DNA from: Ustulina deusta
Lineage: Eukaryota; Ascomycota; Sordariomycetes; Xylariales; Xylariaceae
Assembly: GCA_023159155.1 (NCBI GenBank)
Contig: JAJNNX010000045.1
Coordinates: 62,001-126,000, forward strand
Direction of reading: 5' to 3'
DNA length: 64,000 nucleotides
In this document: in pieces, positions 40,201-52,328 of the stretch
How positions within the stretch are numbered: position 1 is the stretch's first letter
Layout: every line of letters starts with the position of its first letter
Position numbers and translations under genes: made by a program
The notes under the pieces: generated by a model
What the model was told of the DNA's origin: nothing
Seen by the model: the letters and a program-made list of their open reading frames with translations, nothing else
The model's database searches: none

Positions 40201-40900
40201 TTGTATGTGAACTTGCTCGTGGCATACATATTTAATAGTTATCGCAGCACTGCCGATTAGTCAATTCGTCATTGCTGCGCTAATCAGTCAGTTTGTTGCT
40301 ACGCGTACAGCACAGCACTGCCAATCAATGCGTCATTGCTGCACTGATCAGTTTGTTGCGTACGAGCAACTTCCCATACTATTTTGTATGTGAACTTGCT
40401 CATAGCATACATTGCATAGCTAGCCGCGCTAGCGATTAGTTTAGTGTTGCGTACGCGTACAGCACAGCACTGCCGATTAGTTCGTCATTGCTGCGCTGAT
40501 CAGCTATTTGCGCTGCCGATCTACGATTCTCCTTCTGCGTACAAGCGGCTGCCCATACTGATTTGTATAGGACCGCGCTCGCACATGCAATTTTCAGAGT
40601 TATTCACGAAGTCCATCCATCCACGAGGCCGATCAGTGCCTATTCTACGAACTCCGACCTACATGTACACCATCAGAAAACGTTACCGCAGTTATATAGA
40701 GATTTGTATGTATTGAGAGTAGTGAGGGCTATGGCGTGACTTCTCGCACGGAGATTTAGCTTGGGTTCGAAGTGGTGGCCAACCGTGGCACCCACCTAGG
40801 TTCTAACACGAGATACTGGCAGATACCGCTATATACGTCAGGTCTGGACAGAATTGCATACGTTTTATATGGGAATATGTCGACGGAATACGAGAGAATG
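37225..40900 (+). repeat. Epsilon hairpin array (about 20 stem-loop units)
   Basis: A two-part palindrome recurs: outer arms ACGAGCA and TGCTCGT, inner arms CATAC and GTATG around an A/T centre (CCCATACAATTTGTATG type). Clear examples start near 37690, 37908, 38268, 39031, 39243, 39507, 39680, 39850, 40003, 40178, 40360 and 40538; others are more diverged. Spacing is about 100-220 bases, settling to about 153-182 between 39850 and 40538, where spacers also repeat (GCACTGCCGAT, TCATTGCTGC, CTGATCAG). Confidence 0.85.
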
Positions 40901-41178
40901 GGTTATTTGAAGGGCTGAAGGGTTATGCCATACGAGGCATACGGACCAAGGGAAGAAACTATGGACCAAGGGAAGTCTGGTATAATTGTGACCGGTTCAG
41001 CAATCGGCTGATCAAGGGCTTGGTGGCCTAGTGGGTTAGGGCTGGTTCTTTTTTTTTTAGGCCGTTGAGGCCTAGGGGTTCGAGTGGGTGTTGTGTTGTG
41101 TTAGTTGTTTTTGGTGTTTTCAGCCCTGCAGTTGGATTCGAAGCCATCTGGAGAATAAGGCTTCGAATAAGGGAAGTT

Positions 41179-41447
41179 TGCAGCAGGGCTGGTGCTAGCG
41201 GCCCGCTGGCAGCTGCGAATGTGGCTGCACGTCAATTGTTAGCCGTATTCGGGCCGCCTGCGGCCCGAATCGGCTGATCTTCGGCTGCATTCAGGGGTTC
41301 GAATAGCTATAAAAGCCTTCGAACTTCTCAGAGCAACACTTACTTTACACGCATAGCATTTTCATACCAGTTTTCTAGTAGCAGGCGCTCTAGTTTGTTT
41401 TTGTTGTTTTTAGTTGTTTTTAGTGTCGAGTTGCCCCGTCCTTCTTT
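41179..41447 (+). repeat. Epsilon right terminal repeat (LTR)
   Basis: 269 bp, nearly identical to the left copy; a purine-rich AAGGGAAGTT precedes it. Confidence 0.8.
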
Positions 41448-41726
41448 ATTATAAAATAAACAGTAATACTTTTTTTATATATTTAGGGGCGCTTTTTTAA
41501 ACAATAAAATATACTTACTATTAAATATACTTATTATAAACTAATATAGCTACAATAAAAAAAACAAAATATAAAGTTATATACTAGTCTATTTATATAA
41601 ATAGGCTTTGTTTTTTTTATATTTTTTACAGCTTTTTTTTTTCTAAAATTTAAAAAAAAATCTATTTTGTTATACTTAGTATTAAATCTACAAAAGTACT
41701 AACTATTATAGTAACTATATTAAACT

Positions 41727-41761
<35 letters not shown>

Positions 41762-42959
41762 TAAATTATGTTTATTATAATATATAATAATACTAAAAAT
41801 AAATATATAGTTATAAGTTTTAGTTAAAATAATAGCAAAAATATTAAAAATATTAAAAAAACTGCTAAACTTAATAATTTAGCACAAATAACTAAAAAAA
41901 AATTTAAAGTTTTTAAATTATATTATAAAAAAAAAGAATTACTATAGTTAAAAAACCTATTAAACGTAATACTACTTTTATTAAAAATAGCACTTAAAAA
42001 ATAAGTATTATATAATAATAATAATTTAGAAAATAATATTTATAGCAAAAGAAAAACTAGAAATAATAATTAATAAAATATCTATAATAAGTTTAATAAT
42101 AGCTTAGCAATATTTAAAAAATTATATAATAAAATAAATAAATTTAACTTTTTTTATAACTTAATTATTAAAAAACTTACTAAATTATTTAATAAAAATA
42201 ATAAAAAGATTTTTATAACTAATAGTTTTATATAAAAGCTTTAAAACTAAATATATAAATATTATAAAAACTAAAAATTAAAAAAAAATATAAAAATTTT
42301 TACTTTTTAATAAAGCTAACATTTTAGTTTTTAAGTTTATATTTTTAAATAATAGTTTTAATCTAACAATTATAAAATAACTAATAAAACTTAATTAAAT
42401 AAATTTAATATAAATTAAGTTTAATTATAAAAAAGCTATAAATAATTTTAATAAATTTATTACTTAGCTTTATATTTATTTAAAAAAATATTATAAAAAA
42501 ATTAATTTAAACGCTATATAAAATAAGCTTAATAAGCTAAAAGCTTAACTTAATAGCTATAAAATTAAATTTAAGCAATAAAACAAAACTATTATTGAGC
42601 TAGCTATTTAAATTAATAAGCTTAACTTTAATAATAATAAAATAAATAAAAAAGTTATTATTATTAAACTTTAATTATAAAAAGCTATATGTATTACTAA
42701 AATATACAAAAAAAATACTAAAAATACTTTTAATCAAGTAATAAAAATACTTAACAACTATAAAAGTATTTTTAATAAAAAAAAATAAAGCTTTATTAAA
42801 TTAGACAAAATTACAAAAATAATAAAAAAGTATAAAAACTGAAAAAAAAAAAAAATAAATAAATACTATACGTTATATAACAAAAAAAGTTAAAAATATT
42901 AAATTATAAAAAATATTTATAACATAAAACAAATAGTTTTATTTAAAAGAAAAAATATT

Positions 42960-43122
42960 TAATAGGTATAACTATAGATATATTAGCTATAGCTATAAAT
43001 ATATTTATTATATTTATAAATAAGTAAATATTCTTATAATTTTATATTTAAAAAAAAGATTTATTTATTTATATTTTATATAATAATTGTTATTTTTAAT
43101 AAGTAACTGAATTGCTATAACA
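42960..43122 (+). repeat. Delta right LTR
   Basis: 163 bp copy of the left LTR with a few transitions, for example GGTATAACTATAG against GGCATAACTATAA. Confidence 0.8.
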
Positions 43123-44801
43123 ATAGTTAAATTTTTGTTTTTTTAAAATTTTAAAAAGTTTAATTAATTAAAAGTCTAATCTAATAGTTAGTACTTATAT
43201 TGTATAACTTTTTTTTTTTTTTTTAAATTTATTAAATATTTTTTTATTAGTTTATAGTTTACATTGTTTTTATATAAAAGTTGTTATAATATATATTATT
43301 TTTTAAATATTTTAAATTTAATAAATTAATTTAAATATTTATTGTTTAATATTAAAATAAATATTTTAGTTATTTTAATATTTATTAATATAAAAACAAA
43401 ATTATTACTTTAGTTTTTAATTAATTAATTTTATTTAAATTTAAAAATAATAAATATTATTAAAACAATACTTAATACTTATAAAACTATTAATTATTAC
43501 TAGAAACTTAAAAATAAACAATTTTATATTATTTAATATTTATATACTTAATATATTAAAGAATTTATATAAATTTATATAATATTATATAATTAATAAT
43601 TTTATAATATTTAATTATTAAAAATTTATAGTTTTAAATTAAAAAAGTTTATTTAATTAGTATTATTTTTTTTTAAAATATTTTATAAGTTTTTTAGTTA
43701 TATTTTTTTATTATTATTAAATAATTTTATTTATTTATATTAGTTAGCTAAGCTTAAAAAAAACTAATATTAATATTTTATATATTTAAAATTTTATTTT
43801 TATTTTAATCTAATTATAAATAGTTTATTTCTTTTAATAATTAATTTAAAAATATAATTATTTTATTAATATAATAAATAAATAACTAAATTAATTTAAT
43901 ATTTTTAAAATTATTAAAATTAAAATTAAAGATTTTATAACTATTTTTAAATAATTAATAATAAATGTATTAAAGCAAAACTTTTTAATATTTTTTTATA
44001 ATAAGTTTAGTATTATTCTTTAGTTTTAAAACAAATTAAAATATTATTTATATAAATATTAATAAAGTGATTTAAAAGTTTTTAAAATTTATATGTTAAT
44101 AAAAACTTATTATTAAATAAGGTTTATTTTTAATCTAAATAATAAAATTGTTTATTAAAGTATGTTTTTATAAATTTAAAATATATATATATATATATAA
44201 TTTTAAAATTAGTAATAATTAATAAAAAGTTTTAATAATATTTATTTTTATAAAAAATAATAATATTATAATAATTAAATATAAATATAAATAAAGCAAA
44301 AATAATACATAAGTTTATATTTTATTTAATAAAATATATAATTAGTAATTTTTTTATAAATTTAAAAAAAAATAAACTATATAAATATTTAATATTAATA
44401 AAGTTTTCAAATTCTTTTTTAAAAATAAAATTAGTTTATTATTAAAAATCTTTTATAATATTATTTAATGAATTTAAATTTTATTTTTTTTATAAAATAT
44501 TAATTATTTTTAGTTATTATAAATTTAACTATAACAAATTTTTTTAATAATAGTTTATTTTTTTTTTTTAAATTATTATATAGCCCTTTTTTATTTTAAG
44601 TTTTAAAATTTTAGGTTTTTTTTATATTTTTTTAGTTTTAGTTACATTTAAAATAATTATTTCAATATTTAATAATATTTTTTTAATATTTAGTTATATT
44701 AATTAATTTCTTTTATTTTTTTAATTTTATAATTATTAATAAAAATTAAGCTAATAAAAATAAATTATTATTTTTCAATTTTTATTAAAATATTTTGTTT
44801 T

Positions 44802-44867
44802 TGTTACAATCAGTTAAATAAAGCTTCTATAGCTAGTTTATTAATATTATAGATAAAGACTCTAAGC

Positions 44868-44898
<31 letters not shown>

Positions 44899-45045
44899 GA
44901 AGTTAGAATTTATAAAGTGGGTAGATATAGACTTTATATATATAGCTATAAAGTTATAAGTTAGTCTATACATAAATTTCCTATTTTATTGCTATATAGG
45001 TCTAAAATTTTTGCAAGTTTTACTAAAACTATACTAACTATTATA
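44802..45045 (-). repeat. Alpha-3 left LTR
   Basis: Longest alpha LTR because of an expanded A homopolymer followed by AGAAGAAG near 44871-44905; ends ACTATTATA. Confidence 0.8.
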
Positions 45046-47503
45046 TTTTTTTTTTAAAACTAAAAGTTTAAATATAGTTTTAATTCAAAGTTATTAATAA
45101 TATTAGGTTTATATAGCTTTTTTATATTATATTGCTTTATTATTATTTTTATAATTTTATCAAAAGTCTAAAAGCTTTTTTATAAGTTTTATAAAATTAA
45201 TTAAGCTTAATTAATATATTTTTAAAATTTTAAGCTATATATTAAATATTATTAAAATTATAGCTTTTTATTTTTTTTATATATTTTTAATTGTTTAATT
45301 TATTTAATTTTAAATTCTGCTTTATTATTAATATTTTTAACTAAAAATAATGATTAAATTTATTAAAATAAAAAATTATTACTTATTTTTTATAATTAGT
45401 TAGTATAGAATAGGTTTTTTATTTTATAAAAGTTAAGCAAATTAAAAATATAGCTAAATTTTTGTTTTTTTAAAATTTTAAAAAGTCTAACTAACTAAAA
45501 ATCCAATCTAATAATTAGTACTTAGATTATAAAGCTTTTTTTTTTTTAAAAACTTTATTTTTTATTTTAAAATTTATTAAATATTTTTTTATTAGCTTAT
45601 AGCTTATATTATTTTTATATAAAAGTTGCTATATTATATACTATTTTTAAAATATTTTAAATTTAATAAACTAGTTCAAACATTTTTTATTTAGTATTAG
45701 AATTTATAATAGTTTTATTAATATTTATTATTAAAAAGTTTTATATTTTAATTTTTATTATTATTTTTAATAATAATATATTAATTAATAATTATTATAA
45801 AAAATTATATATAAAATCTAAAATAAAAAAATAAATATTTTAATTGTTTTAGTATTTATTAATATAAAAATAAAATTATTAATCTAGTTTTTAATTAGGT
45901 AATTTTATTACTTTTTAGATCTAAAAACAATAAATACTAATAAAATAATACTTAATATTTATAAAACTATTAATTATTGCTATAAATTTAAAAATAAATA
46001 GTTTTATATTATTTAATATTTATATATTTAATATATTAAAAAATTTATATAAACTTTTATAGTATTATATAATTAATAATTTTATAATATTTATTTTTTT
46101 ATTAAATAAAATTATAATTAAATAACTAAACTTATTTATAAATATTTATATATAGTTATAATTTTATTAATTAAATAATATATTTTTATTATTTATTATT
46201 ATATATTGCTATATTATAACTAATATAAATAATAAATACAAAAAACTAAAAGTTTTATTTTATAATAATTTTTTTTTTTTATAATTATAATAATTATATA
46301 TATATTATTTATAATTATATTTTAAATAAAACTAATAATATTTTTTTTTTAATATTTTAATTATTTTATATTAATTTTAATATATAATAATTAAAAATAT
46401 ATAAAGTTTTTAAATTAAAGCTATATAAAAAAAAATAGTTTTATTTAAAATAATCTTAAGTATATATAGTTTTTTATTTTTATTTTTTAGATCTTATAAC
46501 TAGTTTTTTTATTTAATTAAGTTTATTAGGTTAGTTTTAAAAAAAATATTAAATAAAAAGTTTATAGTTACTATAAAACTTAATATTTTGTTAAATAGAA
46601 TTAATATTATTATTTTTTTTTTAATTAGTATTAAAAATTAAAATTAAAGTTTAATAAAAAATTGGCCTAATATATTTATTATATTAATAAAATCTATTTA
46701 TTTAAAAAATATAATAAAACTTAATAATTAATTATTATAAAAAAATTTAGTTTTAAAAAATTCTAAATAGTAATATTTTAAAATTTATATTACTACTAAA
46801 AATTTATAGTTTTAAATTAAATAAACTTGTTTAGTTAATATTATTATTTTAAAAAAATATTTTATAAGTTTTTAAATTATATTTTTTTATTATTACTAAA
46901 TAATTTTTTTTTTTATATTAGTTAACTAAGCCTAAAAAAAGCTAAAACAAATATTTTATATACTAATAGTTTTATATATTTAAAAGCTTGTTTTTATTTT
47001 AGTTTTATTATAAATAATTTTTTTTTTTTAGTAATTAATTTAAAAAAGTAGTAATTTTATTAATATAATAAATAAATATATAAATATAATTATAAAGCTT
47101 AAAAAATAACTAGATTAATTTAGTATTTTTAAAATTATTAAAGTTTTAATTTAAGATTGGTTAAATTTTTATAAAGTTAATTCTAATTTTTATTTTAGTT
47201 TTTATAACTATTTTTAAATAATTAATAATAAATATATTAAAATAAAAATTTTTAGTATTTTTTTAATATTTAGTTTAATATAAATAATAGATTATTTTTT
47301 TATAATAAGTTTATTACTATTTTTTAGTTTTAAAATAAATTAAAATATTATTTATATAAATATTTATAAATTTATTTAAAAATTTTTAAATTTATATATT
47401 AATAAAAACTTATTATTAAACAGGTTTTATTTTTAAATTAAATAATAAAATTTTTTGTTAAAATATTTTTTTATAAGTTAAAAAAAAAGTAATATAATCT
47501 TAT

Positions 47504-47760
47504 TGTTTGAATGGAGTGTACTGCATATTTCCAAGGCAGCAGTACATGCCTGCAAGGTTGGTGGAATACAGTCTATTCACTATATGCCACACTCAAAGGA
47601 AGAAGAGAAAGGAAAGAAATGGGGAGGTGGGAGCCCCCTATATACCCCTCCGTACGGAGGGGTCTGTAGGTGGTCCCTGGCTGGACCCCTTGGCCTAGAC
47701 CCCCCTTGGCTAGACCCCTTCGTACGAAGGGGTCCATAATTGCGTACGATTAATCCAACA
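47504..47760 (-). mobile_element. Solo LTR of the TRIM family, not RIP-mutated
   Basis: 257 bp. Read on the minus strand it starts TGTTGGATTAATCGTACG and ends CCATTCAAACA, with perfect CTTAT duplications (47499-47503, 47761-47765). It keeps all the C/G positions lost in the TRIM-1 and TRIM-2 LTRs (for example CTTCGTACGAAGGGGTC), so it is the best available form of this LTR. It presumably arose by LTR-LTR recombination after the host had been RIP-degraded. Confidence 0.9.
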
Positions 47761-50565
47761 CTTATAATTAATAATGATTAATAAAAAACTTTAATAATAT
47801 TTAGTTTTATAAAATAAATAATATTATAATAATTAAATATAATATTATTAATATTTAAAACTAATATAATTTAATTTTTTAAATATATATTTTTTTATTA
47901 ATAATTAATTATAAATTTATATTTAATTAATTTAAGTTTAAATATAAATAAAATACAAATAATATTTAAATTTATATTTTATTTAATAAAGTTTATAACT
48001 AATAGCTTGTTTATAAACTTTTTTTTTAAATAAAATAAACTATATAAATATTTAATATTAATAAAGCTTAAAAATATTTTTTTTATTATTAAGTTTTAAT
48101 ATTATATTAAATCTTAGTTATAATAGTAGTAAAATTTTAAATTTTTTTTTTAAAAAGAATTTTTTTAAATATAATAGCTAAAAAAGCAAAAAGCTTTATA
48201 TTAATTTTATATATTTAAAGTTTTTTTTTTTTTTAAAATAGGATTAGTTTATTATTAAAAGTTTTTTATAGTATTATTTAGTTAATTTAAATTTATTTTT
48301 TTTATAAAATATTAATTGTTTTTATTTATTTTAGTAAAAATAATTTTAGAAGTTTTATATAATTTTTTTAATAATAGTTTAAATTTTTTTTTTTTTTAGA
48401 AATTATTATATAAACCTTTTTTATTTTAGGTTTAGAAGTTTTAAGTTTTTTTTTTTATATTTTTTTAATTTTAGTTATTTCTAAAATAATTGTTTTAATA
48501 TTTAATAATATTTTTTTAACGTTTAATTATATTAATTAATATCTTTTTATATTTTTAGGTCTATATTTTATTATTTATAATTAAAAAGTTTAACTATAAT
48601 TATTAGCAAAAATTAAACTAATAAAAATAAATTATTTAGCTAAATTAATTATTATTTTTAAGTTTTTATTAAAATATTTTATTTTATTAACTATTTAATA
48701 CTAATAATAATATTATAACTAAAATTAATAATTTACAATATTTAGTTTTTAAATTATTAATTATTAATTTTTATAATATATATTAAATATTTATAAACTT
48801 TACTAACTATTTTATTTTAATAATTATAAAACTTTTAAAGTTTAGCTAAATAAACTATTTTTATTTTAAATTATTGTTTAACTTATTATATAAATTTATA
48901 GCTAATTATTAAAAAAATATAAGTTTTTATTTTAATACTATTAATTTATAATTAAATAAATATTTTAAAAATAATTAATTTGTTTTAATTATATATTTTA
49001 ATTAAAATAAATAAAAAAACTAATAAAAAATTTTTATTAGTTCTATTTGTTTTTTAAGTTAGATAAACTACTAAAGTTATTCTTATTATAGCTTTTTTTT
49101 ACTAGTTAAATACCTAAAACTTTAAGCTTTTAGTTAAAATAGTTAATTAATATATATTTTTTTTTTATTATAAATAAAATAGGTTTTATTATTTCAATAG
49201 GTTTTTTTTTTTTTTATAGTTAGTGCTTATTTTAACTATTTTAAAATTAATTAAAAATTAATAAATAAGTTTATTAAAAGCTTAATTATTTAAATTAAAT
49301 TTTTACTTAATTAAATTAGCAAGTTTAATTTATTAATAGTTTTTATAAGCTTGTTTAGTATTATATACTAATTTAATAATTTTATTAATAAATAATTTAT
49401 AAAAAATATTTAAATTTATAAAAGCTTTATATAAAAATAGTTCTATAATTTATATTTTTATTATAATTTAGCAAATTAATATTTTTAAGCTAAACTATTA
49501 AATATAAAAATAAACTTATTAATATTTTTATTAGTTTTATATATATAAACTTAAAATATTTTATACATAATAGCTATTTAATTAAAATTATAATAAATTA
49601 TTAATAAAATTTATATTATTTTAGTAATATTACTAAATAGTTTTTTAGTTAAATAAAAATATTCTTTTATTAATTTTTTAGTATATTTTTTTAATTAGCT
49701 TATAATATATTAAAATTAATTATTTTTAGTTTAAAATATAATAATATTTTTATTTAGTTTTTTTATTAGTTTATAAACCTAATTATTAAATAAAATTTTA
49801 TTTTTTATAAACTGACTAAAATTAGTTTTTTATATTTTAGCTTTTTTAATATAAATAAAGTTTAAAATATTAAAAAATAAACTAATAAAATAAAAAATAA
49901 ATAAAATAATAAAACTAAAAAATTTGAAATTAATATTTTTAAATATATTTTTTATTATTAAATTGTAATTATTTTTTAAAAATACTAAAATAAATATATT
50001 AAAAAATTAATATTTTATTTTTTTTATTTATTAAAAAAATTTTGCTAGAACTAATATAAAGTTATAAGCTTATATAGCTATAATATTTAATATATTATTT
50101 ATTTTAAGTTATTTTAGTTCTAGTTTAGATTTTGCTTTTTTAAGTTTCAACTTTTTATTTTTTTTAGATTTTTTTTTAAATATTAGTTCGTTTAAAACGT
50201 TTATAAAAAAGTTTAATATTTAATTTTCTTTTTTTTTTATAAAAAATAAAATTTTTAAATTATTTAATAATAAAAAGCTAGCTATATTTAAAAATTAAAA
50301 TTATTTTAATTGTTTAAAAATTAAAAATAAAATAAAAATATTTAAAGTTAAGTTTTTTATAAATTATTAGTTTTTAAATAATATAATAATTAAAAATTTT
50401 ATTAAAGTTATATTAAAGTTAGGTTTATATTATAAAATATATAATTTTTTATATTAAGTATATAATTAAAAAAAAAATTTTATTTATATTTTGCTAACTA
50501 TAGCAAAATAAAAAATATATATTTATTAAATATTTATTAATAAATAATTAATAAACTTAAAATAA

Positions 50566-50801
50566 TATTATAATTAATTAAATAAAACTTTTATAGCTAG
50601 TTTATTAATATTATAAATAAAGATTTTAAGCTAAAAAAAAAAAAAAGAAAAAAAAAAGGCAGAGTTTATAAAGTAAATAGATATAAACTCTATATATATA
50701 GCTACAAAGTTATAGGTTGGTCTATATATAGACTTCCTATCTTATTGCTATATAAGTCTAAAATTCTTGCAAGTCTTGCTAAAACTATATTAACTATTAT
50801 A
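50566..50801 (-). repeat. Alpha-3 right LTR
   Basis: 236 bp; begins TATTATAATTAA and ends TTAACTATTATA next to the GTTTT duplication. Confidence 0.8.
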
Positions 50802-52167
50802 GTTTTATTAATTATTAATTTTTATTATATATATTAAATATTTATAAATTTTAATTATTATTTTATAATAATAATTATAAAAAATTTAAAACTTAATTAA
50901 ATAAACTATTTTTATTTTTAATTATTATTTATTTCTTTTAATTATATATTTTTTTTATTAATTAAAATAATTAATTAATAAATATATTTTTTTTTTATAA
51001 TTAAAGTTTATTTTAATTATTTTAAAATTTATTAATAGTTTTTATAAATTCTATTTAATATTATCTATTAATTAAATAATTTTATTAATAAATAATTTAT
51101 AAAAAATATTTAAATTTATAAAACTTTTATAACAATTTTTTTTAAGTTTATATAAAAATAGTTCTATAATTTATATTTTTATTAGTTTTTTATATATAAA
51201 TTTTATAAATTTTATAAATAATAATAGTTTAATTAAAATTATAATAAATTATTAATAAAACTTAATTTTTTTTTGATTTTCTTTTAAGTATTAATTTGTT
51301 TAAAACATTTATAAAAAAATCTAATATAAAAAAAAACTTTTTGTATAAAAATCTTTTTTTTAAATTATTTAAAAATAATAAGCTAGCTATACTTTATAAC
51401 TAAAGTTATTTTCATTATTTAAAAACTAAAACTAAATTTAAAGTTTTTACAATTAAGTTTTTTATAAACTATTTATTTTTAAATAATATAAAAATTAAAA
51501 GTTTTTTTGAAATTAAAAAAAAAGTTTATTTATATTTTATTAATTATAGCAAAATAAAAAATATATATTTATTAAATATTTATTAATAAATAATTAATAA
51601 AATAAAAATTTTAAATTAAAAACTTTTTTTTTCAAAGTTTATAAAGTAAATAAATATAAACTCTATATATATAGCTATAAAATTATAAGTTGGTTTATAC
51701 GTAAGCTTTTTATTTTATTGCTATATAAGTCTAAAGTTTTTATAAATCCTACTAAGACTATACTAATTATTATAAAAAGTACTTACTTTATTTTTGTTTA
51801 ACTTTGTTAAGTTAGTAGCTATAATAAAATAAAAAATATATTTAGGTTTATAATTAAAAATTAAATCTAAAAATAATTTTTTTTAATTTTATACTTATTT
51901 TATTTTTAGAAATATTTAAGTTTTAAAAAATTATAGGGATTATTTTAGTATAGTTTATTATAACACTAAAAATAAAATAGCTATAAAATTAAAAAAGTTA
52001 TTTTTAAATTTATAATTTAATTTTAAATCTAATTATATATTTTATTTTATTATAGCTTTTAAATTAATTAAGTTAGTTAAAATAACCTAAGTATTTTACT
52101 AGTAAATTTATATAGAAAAGTATATAAAAAAAGTGCGAAATAAGTTTATATATAAAATAAACTTATA

Positions 52168-52328
52168 AAATATATTATTTATTTTTATAGTTTTATAAAT
52201 AGTTTAAAAGTTTTTTATAAGTTTTATAAAATTAATTAAGCTTTATTAAGGTATTTTTAAAAATTTAAGCTATATATTAAATATTATTAAGGTTATAGTT
52301 TTTTTAAATAACTTAATTATTAGAACAA
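52168..52328. other. Alpha-like remnant at the right edge of the A+T-rich block
   Basis: Matches the alpha interior at about 8215-8320 (TTTATAAGTTTTATAAAATTA, then AAGCTATATATTAAATATTA). Truncated where base composition returns to normal at about 52329. Confidence 0.55.

Larger units (their letters stand above)
36931..41447 (+). mobile_element. Epsilon: young gene-less element with 269 bp terminal direct repeats
   Basis: 4517 bp of near-normal base composition inside A+T-rich delta, flanked by ATTAT (36926-36930, 41448-41452). Terminal direct repeats of identical length are 36931-37199 and 41179-41447; they differ at only about a dozen positions, all transitions. They start TGCAGCAGGGCTGG and end GTCCTTCTTT, unlike the usual TG...CA. 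Each contains a TATA box (TATAAAAG at 37060-37067). The interior shows no gag, pol or transposase; open frames of up to 126 codons overlap one another across repeats and look accidental. A hairpin array dominates the interior. Best described as a large non-autonomous LTR element; orientation is inferred from the TATA box. Confidence 0.75.
29609..43122 (+). mobile_element. Delta: RIP-inactivated LTR element inside alpha-4 (span includes TRIM-2 and epsilon)
   Basis: Short direct LTRs at 29609-29770 (162 bp) and 42960-43122 (163 bp), starting TAATAGG and ending GCTATAACA. The flanks are ATAAC (29604-29608) and ATAGT (43123-43127), both one RIP-type change from ATAGC, the base order at the intact site in alpha-1 near 8515. 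A purine run (AAAAGAAAAAATATT) precedes the right LTR, so plus is the more likely orientation. About 8 kb of its own interior has no readable frame. Superfamily not determined. Confidence 0.75.
44802..50801 (-). mobile_element. Alpha-3: most complete alpha Gypsy copy, inserted in alpha-4
   Basis: LTRs at 44802-45045 (244 bp, starting TGTTACAATCAG) and 50566-50801 (236 bp), flanked by perfect GTTTT (44797-44801, 50802-50806). Apart from a solo TRIM LTR at 47504-47760 the interior is continuous (about 5.7 kb net). It is therefore the reference for locating the empty sites of beta (46053-46095), alpha-2 (about 46466) and delta (about 45464). Coding strand is minus; the decayed Gypsy connection block lies near 47040-47170. 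No intact frame remains. Confidence 0.85.
28675..51774 (-). mobile_element. Alpha-4: rearranged alpha Gypsy copy (span includes delta and alpha-3)
   Basis: Flanked by AAAAG (28670-28674, 51775-51779). The left LTR is 28675-28902, followed by a 296 bp tandem duplication (28675-28970 repeated as 28971-29266). The right LTR keeps only its last part (about 51635-51774). Own interior: 29267-29608, 43123-44801 and 50802-51634. Relative to alpha-3 it lacks about 700 bases: the sequence at about 43610 jumps from the equivalent of 46095 to that of 46790. Same coding strand as alpha-1 (minus). Fully RIP-degraded. Confidence 0.75.
28600..52167. mobile_element. Foldback/MITE element 2, split by alpha-4
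   Basis: The left remnant 28600-28674 begins TATAAGCTCGCTTTATATAT; the right remnant 51780-52167 ends with a matching inverted sequence (ATATATAAAATAAACTTATA). Removing alpha-4 and one AAAAG rejoins AAAAGTACTT, which matches the interior of foldback element 1 (GAGTACTTTTACT). The centre near 51930-51960 (TAGGGATTATTTTAGTA) is homologous to the centre of element 1. Net length is about 460 bases. Confidence 0.65.

Noticed and set aside
37688..40716. Overlapping open frames of 70-126 codons in epsilon
   Set aside because: They shift frame between repeat units, overlap each other and show no conserved domain; best explained by the repeats.
37225..40900. CRISPR-like reading of the regularly spaced palindromes
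   Set aside because: Eukaryotic context, units too diverged, spacers themselves related; it is the interior of a transposable element.
41065..41277. 70-codon frame running into the right epsilon LTR
   Set aside because: More than half of it is LTR sequence; no independent support.
7846..52328. Regional centromere
   Set aside because: A+T-rich RIP DNA is typical of some fungal centromeres, but the block is only about 44 kb, fully explained by nested elements, and closely flanked by genes. CENP-A ChIP would be needed to revive the idea.
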